A stretch of DNA of 64,000 nt from JAGOBP01 sp046328575. GTDB taxonomy: Bacteria; Chloroflexota; Anaerolineae; Fen-1058. The position numbers and the translations under genes are program-made. The stretch is taken from contig JAXLWI010000004.1 in the NCBI GenBank assembly GCA_046328575.1, forward strand, positions 60,486 to 124,485, in the 5' to 3' direction. The notes under the pieces were generated by a model. It had not been told where the DNA came from. It ran no database searches and worked only from the letters and a program-made list of their open reading frames with translations. Shown in pieces: positions 59,433-64,000 of the stretch. Position 1 is the stretch's first letter. Every line of letters begins with the position of its first letter.

Positions 59433-59517
59433 GTGCGCCTCGAGTTGAAAATTCTGTCGTCCACAGTTGCGCCGATTCCATTCGCGCTAACCTGTGGGCG
59501 AATGAAAGTGATTGTAC

Positions 59518-60198
59518 ATGAACTCAAGCAATAATCAAACACGTCCAGCAGCCCGCGCCGTACTGTGGGATATGGACGGCACGCTGATCGATTCGATGCC
59601 CTATCACTGGGAAGCGTGGAACGCTGTTCTGCAACCGTTGGGCCATCATTTCAGCATCGACAGTTTTATGCCGACGATCGGCCTGCGCAACGCCGAGATC
59701 GTGCGCGACTTCCTGAAGATCGATCGGCCCGCGGCTGAAATCGAGCGCATCGTGTTGGACAAAGAAGTGCGCTATCGGACGATCCTGCGCGAACGCGGTC
59801 TGCCGCTGCTGCCCGGCGTCGAACAGTGGTTAATCGATCTGCGCCGCGACGGTTGGCGGCACGCCATTGTGACGTCCGCGCCGCGCCTCAACGTCGAAGC
59901 GACCGTGTTTGCCACGCGTCTCGATCGGCTGGTGGATGCGATCGTGTGCGCCGAGGACGTCAAGCGCGGCAAGCCTTTTCCAGATCCGTTTCTTCTCGCC
60001 GCCGATCGGTTGAGCGTCGATCCGACGCGCTGCATCGTCATTGAAGATGCACAGCTGGGCCTGGAAGGCGGCCGTCAGGCCGGGATGAAAACGATCGGGG
60101 TATTGAATACCTACCCGACACTTGAGGCCGATCGCGTGGTGCAGTCGTTGATCGATCTTGATCGCCACGCCTTTGACGCACTCGTTCCAACGGCATAA
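59518..60198 (+). CDS. HAD family hydrolase, beta-phosphoglucomutase-like
   Basis: 226 residues from the ATG at 59518 (a TTG two codons earlier is also in frame). HAD motif I is VLWDMDGTLIDSMPYHWEAW, with the nucleophile Asp and acid/base Asp. The small helical cap follows. Motif II is in AIVTSAPRLN, motif III Lys in VKRGKPFPDPFLLAAD, and motif IV in CIVIEDAQLGLEGGRQAGMKTIGV. This is subfamily IA (CbbY/PGMB). Likely a phosphosugar phosphatase or mutase; substrate undetermined. Confidence 0.88.
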   Translation: MNSSNNQTRPAARAVLWDMDGTLIDSMPYHWEAWNAVLQPLGHHFSIDSFMPTIGLRNAEIVRDFLKIDRPAAEIERIVLDKEVRYRTILRERGLPLLPGVEQWLIDLRRDGWRHAIVTSAPRLNVEATVFATRLDRLVDAIVCAEDVKRGKPFPDPFLLAADRLSVDPTRCIVIEDAQLGLEGGRQAGMKTIGVLNTYPTLEADRVVQSLIDLDRHAFDALVPTA

Positions 60199-60204
60199 TC
60201 GACC

Positions 60205-60240
60205 GAAAAAACAGCCGGATCGTAATGTACGATCCGGCTG
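60205..60240 (-). terminator. Terminator of the SIMPL gene
   Basis: A perfect 13-bp stem (CAGCCGGATCGTA at 60212-60224, TACGATCCGGCTG at 60228-60240) with a 3-base loop. On the minus strand it is followed by six T residues. It sits between convergent genes and mainly serves the leftward one. Confidence 0.9.
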
Positions 60241-60260
60241 AAGGTTGAAACTGCGTCAAG

Positions 60261-61043
60261 TTACTTGATGGCGAAGGTGACTTGCACTGACATATCGACG
60301 CTCAGTTCGCCGGGCTGAATCGGCGTTCCACCGCCGCCCAAGCCCACTGCATCCGTGCGATACAGCGGCTGTACACCACCGCCAATAACCTCGCTGATGC
60401 TCAGCACGTCGCCCACTTGTACGCCTGCCAGCTGAGCCAGGCTGGTGGCTCGCGCCTTGGCGTCTTCGATGGCCTTCGCGCGCGCGTCGGCTTCCAACTT
60501 GCTGGTGTCTTCCACGCTGAAGCTCACGCCGTAGATGTTGTTCGCGCCGGCGGCCACGGCCTTGTCAAGGATGTCGCCGAGTTTGCTTACATCGCGCACG
60601 GTCACTTCGACCTGATTGCTCACACGATAGGACACACTGATGGTCGTGCGCCCATCGGGCGATGGCTGTTGCTGCGTATAAACGCTGTAGTTGCTGGTGC
60701 GGATGTCTTTATCCGCCACGCCCGCAGCCTTGAGAGCGTCGAGCAGCGCCGTCATTTTGTCTTTGCTGGACTCCACAGCCTTCTGCACCGAATCCGAGTC
60801 GGTATCAACACCGACGGAGATGTGCGCCACATCGGGCGTACCACTGGCTTTGCCGATACCGACGACCGTGATGCCGCGGCCCGTTGAACCGCTTGCTTGC
60901 GGCAGAGTACTCGCCGCCACACCACTGCTAGGTCCGCCACCGGCAACCGCATTCATCGGCGCAGCGGCCGCCGTGCACGCCACGGCAAACGCCAACGCAG
61001 AAATTATCAACAAACCACTATACAGAATTTTTCGACTAAACAT
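60261..61043 (-). CDS. SIMPL-domain (DUF541) probable lipoprotein
   Basis: 260 residues from the ATG at 61043 (GGGAGGG upstream). The N-terminus YSGLLIISALAFAVACTAAAA fits a lipoprotein signal with Cys in a weak lipobox (AVAC). After a Gly/Ala/Ser spacer comes the SIMPL domain: ITVVGIGKASGTPDVAHISVGVDTDSDSVQKAVESSKDKM, DIRTSNYSVYTQQQPSPDGRTTISVSYRVSNQVEVTVRDVSKLGDILDKAVAAGANNIYGVSF, and EDAKARATSLAQLAGVQVGDVLSISE. These oligomeric envelope proteins have no settled function; oxidative stress links are reported for some. It diverges from the two-component locus. Confidence 0.88.
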   Translation of the reverse strand: MFSRKILYSGLLIISALAFAVACTAAAAPMNAVAGGGPSSGVAASTLPQASGSTGRGITVVGIGKASGTPDVAHISVGVDTDSDSVQKAVESSKDKMTALLDALKAAGVADKDIRTSNYSVYTQQQPSPDGRTTISVSYRVSNQVEVTVRDVSKLGDILDKAVAAGANNIYGVSFSVEDTSKLEADARAKAIEDAKARATSLAQLAGVQVGDVLSISEVIGGGVQPLYRTDAVGLGGGGTPIQPGELSVDMSVQVTFAIK

Positions 61044-61131
61044 TTTACCCTCCCGGTAAGTTGTGGGCCGTTTGGCCTGTTCATGAATACAGACGCTTTT
61101 CGCGCCAAAAAGTTCCCGCCGTTCCGATCGG

Positions 61132-61188
61132 CCTCCGCAATCTCTCCGAGGCGTCTTCACACTCAGTTCACAATCTGACCCGATAATT
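61132..61188 (+). promoter_or_regulatory. Promoter module A of the two-component locus
   Basis: CCTCCGCAAT (61132-61141), TTCACA direct repeats at 61156 and 61167 (11-bp period) and GATAAT (61182-61187). The second TTCACA starts 15 bp before the -10, so a bound OmpR-type regulator would take the place of a -35 element. The same module, with identical spacings, occurs at 63578-63634. Confidence 0.75.
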
Positions 61189-61237
61189 CCAGCATCTTGT
61201 GACGGTCGACAACCGATCGACTAGGCAAAGGAGCAAC

Positions 61238-61630
61238 GTGAGAATCTTTTTCAGAATCGTTTTGGCGCTGGTGTTAATCAGCGCGTTGTTTGGACTGGGC
61301 TCGTACGTGTATAATGCGGGCGTTGCGCAAGGTCTGGTGGCGAGCGGAAAAGCAGTCGTGCCCGACGGCGGTGTGGTCGCGCCGTATCCCTATTACGCGC
61401 CGATCTATCGCCCGTGGGGGTTCGGCTTTGGGCTGTTCGGGCTGCTCTTCCCGCTGTTGTTCATCTTCCTGATCTTCGGCGCAATTCGCGGTTTGTTTTT
61501 CCGCAGTTGGCGCGGACACGGCCCGTGGAACTGGGGGCCGCGCGGCGAATGGAAGAACGGTGTGCCGCCGATGGCCGAAGAGTGGCATCGCAAGATGCAT
61601 GAACAGAGCACCGAAACCAAACAGCTGTAA
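61238..61630 (+). CDS. Small membrane protein with C-terminal Trp/His motif (a)
   Basis: 130 residues from the GTG at 61238 (AAAGGAGC upstream; starts further left lie at or just after the predicted transcription start). Two hydrophobic segments: about 4-25 (IVLALVLISALFGLGSYVYNAG) and about 62-87 (FGLFGLLFPLLFIFLIFGAIRGLFF), the latter in an aromatic/Gly context. The cytoplasmic or surface tail is WRGHGPWNWGPRGEWKNGVPPMAEEWHRKMHEQ. The motif GEWxNxVPPMxExWHxxxH is shared with the gene at 63687. First gene of the regulator-kinase operon. Possibly an accessory sensor or a target of the system; the His/Trp/Met content would allow metal binding. Confidence 0.75.
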   Translation: MRIFFRIVLALVLISALFGLGSYVYNAGVAQGLVASGKAVVPDGGVVAPYPYYAPIYRPWGFGFGLFGLLFPLLFIFLIFGAIRGLFFRSWRGHGPWNWGPRGEWKNGVPPMAEEWHRKMHEQSTETKQL

Positions 61631-61642
61631 ACTTCATCGCAA

Positions 61643-61689
61643 CGAACGCTGAGAACGCCCAAAGATGCAAAGTGGATTCTCAGCGTTCG
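61643..61689 (+). other. Intercistronic hairpin before the response regulator gene
   Basis: CGAACGCTGAGAA (61643-61655) and TTCTCAGCGTTCG (61677-61689) form a perfect 13-bp stem with a 21-base loop (containing AAAGATGCAAAG). No T-run follows, so RNA processing, stabilisation or a dispersed repeat is more likely than termination. It lies between the membrane protein and the regulator. Confidence 0.6.
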
Positions 61690-61717
61690 CGGCACACTCT
61701 GCCGTAAACAACAACCG

Positions 61718-62404
61718 ATGAAAACGATCCTCGTCGTCGATGACGAACCAAAAATTGTGCAGCTGGCCCGCGATTATCTGGAACACGCGGGCTTTACAGT
61801 TTTGTCTGCAGTCGATGGCAAAACGGCCTTAGCCGTCGTCCGATCGGCCCAGCCCGATCTGATCGTGCTCGATCTGGGGCTGCCGCAAATCGATGGCCTG
61901 GACGTGACCCGCTCGATCCGCAAAGACTCCAATGTGCCCATCATCATGTTGACGGCGCGATCCGAAGAGACCGATAAACTAATCGGCTTGGAGTTAGGCG
62001 CGGACGATTACATTACCAAACCGTTCAGCCCCAAAGAACTGGTCGCGCGGGTGCGGACCGTGCTGCGCCGATCGGACACCGTCCGCGATGAAGCCGGACA
62101 AGAGGTCATTCGCGCCGCCGATCTCACCCTCGACGTGCCGCGCATGAAACTCACTCACGGCGACCGCGACATCGAGTTAACGCCAACCGAGTTTCAATTG
62201 CTGGCCGCGCTGGCCAAGCAACCGGGCCGCATTTTTACGCGTTCGCAATTGCTGGACGCCGTGCGCGGCATCGCCTTTGAATCATATGAGCGCGCCATCG
62301 ACGCGCATATCAAAAACATTCGCCGCAAGATCGAACCGAACCCGCGCGAGCCGCGCTACATTTTGACGGTGTACGGCGTGGGTTACAAATTCACTGAGAA
62401 ATGA
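61718..62404 (+). CDS. OmpR/PhoB-family response regulator
   Basis: 228 residues. Receiver: D8/D9, phospho-Asp D52 (IVLDLGLPQIDG), T79 and K101. Winged-helix output at about 130-226 with IELTPTEFQLLAALAKQPGRIFTRSQLLDAV and the recognition helix region YERAIDAHIKNIRRKIEPNPREPRYILTVYGVGYKF. Its ATGA stop overlaps the start of the histidine kinase gene, so the pair is cognate. The 11-bp direct repeats TTCACA upstream of 61238 and 63687 are the expected kind of binding site for this family. Confidence 0.95.
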   Translation: MKTILVVDDEPKIVQLARDYLEHAGFTVLSAVDGKTALAVVRSAQPDLIVLDLGLPQIDGLDVTRSIRKDSNVPIIMLTARSEETDKLIGLELGADDYITKPFSPKELVARVRTVLRRSDTVRDEAGQEVIRAADLTLDVPRMKLTHGDRDIELTPTEFQLLAALAKQPGRIFTRSQLLDAVRGIAFESYERAIDAHIKNIRRKIEPNPREPRYILTVYGVGYKFTEK

Positions 62405-63507
62405 CGCCCGATCACTTTCCGCGCCGCCGCCCATCGTGGTGGCCTGAAAACCAGCCGTGGCCGCCGACTCATCGGCGTTTCGAGCGCGGCCGGTTCTTTC
62501 GCCGCATGGGTTGCTTATTTGGCCTATTCGGCTTGTTAGCGATGATCGGCTGCGCGGCCGTGTTCGGCTTGATCTTCAACATCCCTGAATTGTTCCACTT
62601 GTCCGAAGGCGGCTTCACCATCGTGCGGGGCGCGATCGCCATCATCATCATCGGCGTTGTGGCCAGCGCGATCGTCGCCGGCCGCGCCTTGCGTCATGCC
62701 GCTGCCCCCATCGCCGATGTGATGGAAGCCGCGTCCAAAGTCGCCGATGGCGATTACGCGGTGCGCGTGAACGAGCATGGTCCGCGCGAGGTGCGCGATC
62801 TGGCACGATCGTTCAACACCATGACGACGCGCCTGCAAGCAAACGATGAGCAGCGCCGCGCCGTCATGGCCGAAGTTGCCCACGAACTGCGGACGCCGCT
62901 CACCATCATTCAAGGCCAGTTGGAAGGCATGCTGGACGGCATCTACACACCCGATCAAGCTCGCCTCGAATCGACGCTGGATGAGACGCGTGTGCTGGCG
63001 CGTATCATCGACGATCTGCGCACGTTATCCCTCGCCGAAAGCGGTCGCTTGAAATTAGAAATCGAGCAGACCGATCTAGCGGAGTTGATCAAAGACACGG
63101 TCGCTTCGTTTCAGTCACAGGCCGCTCAGGCTGAGATCGATCTCGGAACTGAGATCGCCCCCGATCTGCCGCTCGTTGAAATCGATCCGACTCGTATTCG
63201 AGAAGTGATCGGCAACTTGATCGTCAATGCGCTGCGATTCACGCCACATGGTGGACAAGTTCGCGTGCGAGCCGCACACGTCGCCGATCACATCGAAGTG
63301 ACCATCAGCGACACCGGGCGCGGCATCGCCCCTGAAGATTTGCCTCGCATCTTCGATCGCTTCTACAAAGGCAGCGATTCACACGGCACTGGGTTGGGAC
63401 TGACCATCGCCAAGAACCTCATCGCCGCGCACGGCGGCACGATCAGCGCCCAAAGCGAACTCGACCGCGGCACAACCATCACCGTCGTTCTACCGTTAAA
63501 GTCTTAA
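62401..63507 (+). CDS. BaeS-like sensor histidine kinase
   Basis: 368 residues. An unusual Trp/Pro/Arg-rich N-terminus (SWWPENQPWPPTHRRFERGRFFRR) precedes two membrane helices (about 35-60 and 75-97) with a very short external loop, so it probably senses within or near the membrane, or through a partner. HAMP at about 98-150, HisKA with His in EVAHELRTPLTIIQGQLEGM, and HATPase with NLIVNALRFTP, DTGRGIAPEDLPRIFDRFYKG and GTGLGLTIAKNLIAAHGG. Overlaps the response regulator by 4 bases. The small membrane proteins on either side are candidate accessory sensors. Confidence 0.93.
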   Translation: MTPDHFPRRRPSWWPENQPWPPTHRRFERGRFFRRMGCLFGLFGLLAMIGCAAVFGLIFNIPELFHLSEGGFTIVRGAIAIIIIGVVASAIVAGRALRHAAAPIADVMEAASKVADGDYAVRVNEHGPREVRDLARSFNTMTTRLQANDEQRRAVMAEVAHELRTPLTIIQGQLEGMLDGIYTPDQARLESTLDETRVLARIIDDLRTLSLAESGRLKLEIEQTDLAELIKDTVASFQSQAAQAEIDLGTEIAPDLPLVEIDPTRIREVIGNLIVNALRFTPHGGQVRVRAAHVADHIEVTISDTGRGIAPEDLPRIFDRFYKGSDSHGTGLGLTIAKNLIAAHGGTISAQSELDRGTTITVVLPLKS

Positions 63508-63577
63508 ACCACGCGGAACATGACGTAACCCTAAAACAACTGAGCGGCTCTGCGTGCCGTTCATGGTTCATCGTCCG

Positions 63578-63634
63578 CCTCCGCAATTCCTCCCACTGGC
63601 CTTCACATTCAATTCACAATCTGGCGCGATACTG
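63578..63634 (+). promoter_or_regulatory. Promoter module B of the two-component locus
   Basis: CCTCCGCAAT (63578-63587), TTCACA at 63602 and 63613, GATACT (63628-63633). All spacings equal those of module A at 61132-61188 (24, 11 and 15 bp between element starts). It lies 53 bp before the start of the last gene and gives it its own transcript. Confidence 0.75.
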
Positions 63635-63686
63635 TCCCTCAGTTAAGGCTAAACCTTCAACCAATCTAAATCCGTAAAGGAGTACC

Positions 63687-63965
63687 ATGTTTGCACGCAA
63701 GATCGTTCCTATTTTGTTGGTGGCCGGGGCAGTTCATATGATGATGCATCACAGCCAGCGCAGTTGCGAAGAGCAGCCGGCGACTGAAGGCGCGACCGCT
63801 CAGCCGCACACGCATGGCCCGCAGTTCCGACACGGTCCGTTCGCCCATCGTGGCGAGTGGGCTAATCGTGTCCCGCCGATGTTCGAGATGTGGCACGAGC
63901 GCGCGCACGCTGCGCAGAACGCGCCAGCCGCGCAACAACCACCCTCGGCTACGCCCGCCGTGTAA
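63687..63965 (+). CDS. Small membrane/secreted protein with C-terminal Trp/His motif (b)
   Basis: 92 residues, AAAGGAG 5 bases before the ATG. One short hydrophobic N-terminal segment (about 5-20, KIVPILLVAGAVHMMMHH), a His-rich middle (HTHGPQFRHGPFAHRGEW), then GEWANRVPPMFEMWHERAHAAQ, aligned with the tail of the 61238 protein, and an Ala/Pro/Gln tail. It has the same promoter module as that gene, so it is a probable regulon member. The His and Met content suggests metal handling; this is inference only. Confidence 0.75.
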   Translation: MFARKIVPILLVAGAVHMMMHHSQRSCEEQPATEGATAQPHTHGPQFRHGPFAHRGEWANRVPPMFEMWHERAHAAQNAPAAQQPPSATPAV

Positions 63966-64000
63966 TCGCCTTAAAACACAACGCCCCGCAATCGCAGTGA

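Overview
The window looks like chromosomal DNA from a Chloroflexota-type bacterium. This is inferred from gene content only: very large multi-PAS/GAF sensor kinases, secreted LysM and cohesin proteins with Thr-Pro linkers, a dockerin protein, GT-C type membrane proteins, a Ser/Thr kinase with an extracellular sandwich domain, and moderately high GC with very frequent CGATCG/GATCGG words. No rRNA, tRNA, CRISPR array, prophage or transposase was recognised.

Layout. 1-943: non-coding, with a terminator, eight 42-bp tandem units that each carry a 16-bp dyad, then three copies of a GC-rich double-hairpin element. 944-25921: a sensory island of five giant kinase genes with about 35 PAS domains in total (one broken at its 3' end), an Rcp1-like response regulator, a lone glgC and a small hypothetical protein. 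A second dyad array, ten units on an exact 21-bp period, lies upstream of the last kinase and is again followed by a double-hairpin relative. 26005-31444: SPFH/flotillin-like protein, greA-lysS, and a divergent D-cysteine desulfhydrase-type enzyme whose promoter overlaps that of greA. 31511-36805: extracellular proteins (LysM protein, cohesin-LysM protein, dockerin protein, penicillin-acylase-type hydrolase). 36906-45116: GT39-like membrane protein, cinA, cyclic-nucleotide-binding protein, yraN, miaA, then pgpH-ybeY-dgkA in an order also known from Firmicutes. 45201-53721: alpha/beta-hydrolase/acyl-CoA ligase fusion, a second greA heading an apparent operon (zinc-ribbon protein, endonuclease IV-like TIM barrel, REC-adenylate cyclase, membrane protein), and pepA. 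53794-58723: Ser/Thr kinase, a MocR/PdxR-type regulator, and its likely target operon (AhpD-like, GNAT, PEP mutase-like), preceded by two sites resembling PdxR boxes. 58794-63965: deoxynucleoside kinase, HAD phosphatase, SIMPL lipoprotein, and an OmpR/BaeS-type two-component system bracketed by two small membrane proteins that share a C-terminal Trp/His motif.

The strongest candidates for something undescribed are (i) the two dyad arrays on 42- and 21-bp periods, each next to the same double-hairpin family at the sensory island; (ii) the two-component module, whose two small membrane proteins share both a motif and an almost identical 57-bp promoter module with 11-bp-phased TTCACA direct repeats; and (iii) a cohesin-LysM / dockerin gene pair. 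All functional statements come from reading the sequence and family knowledge; no searches were run.
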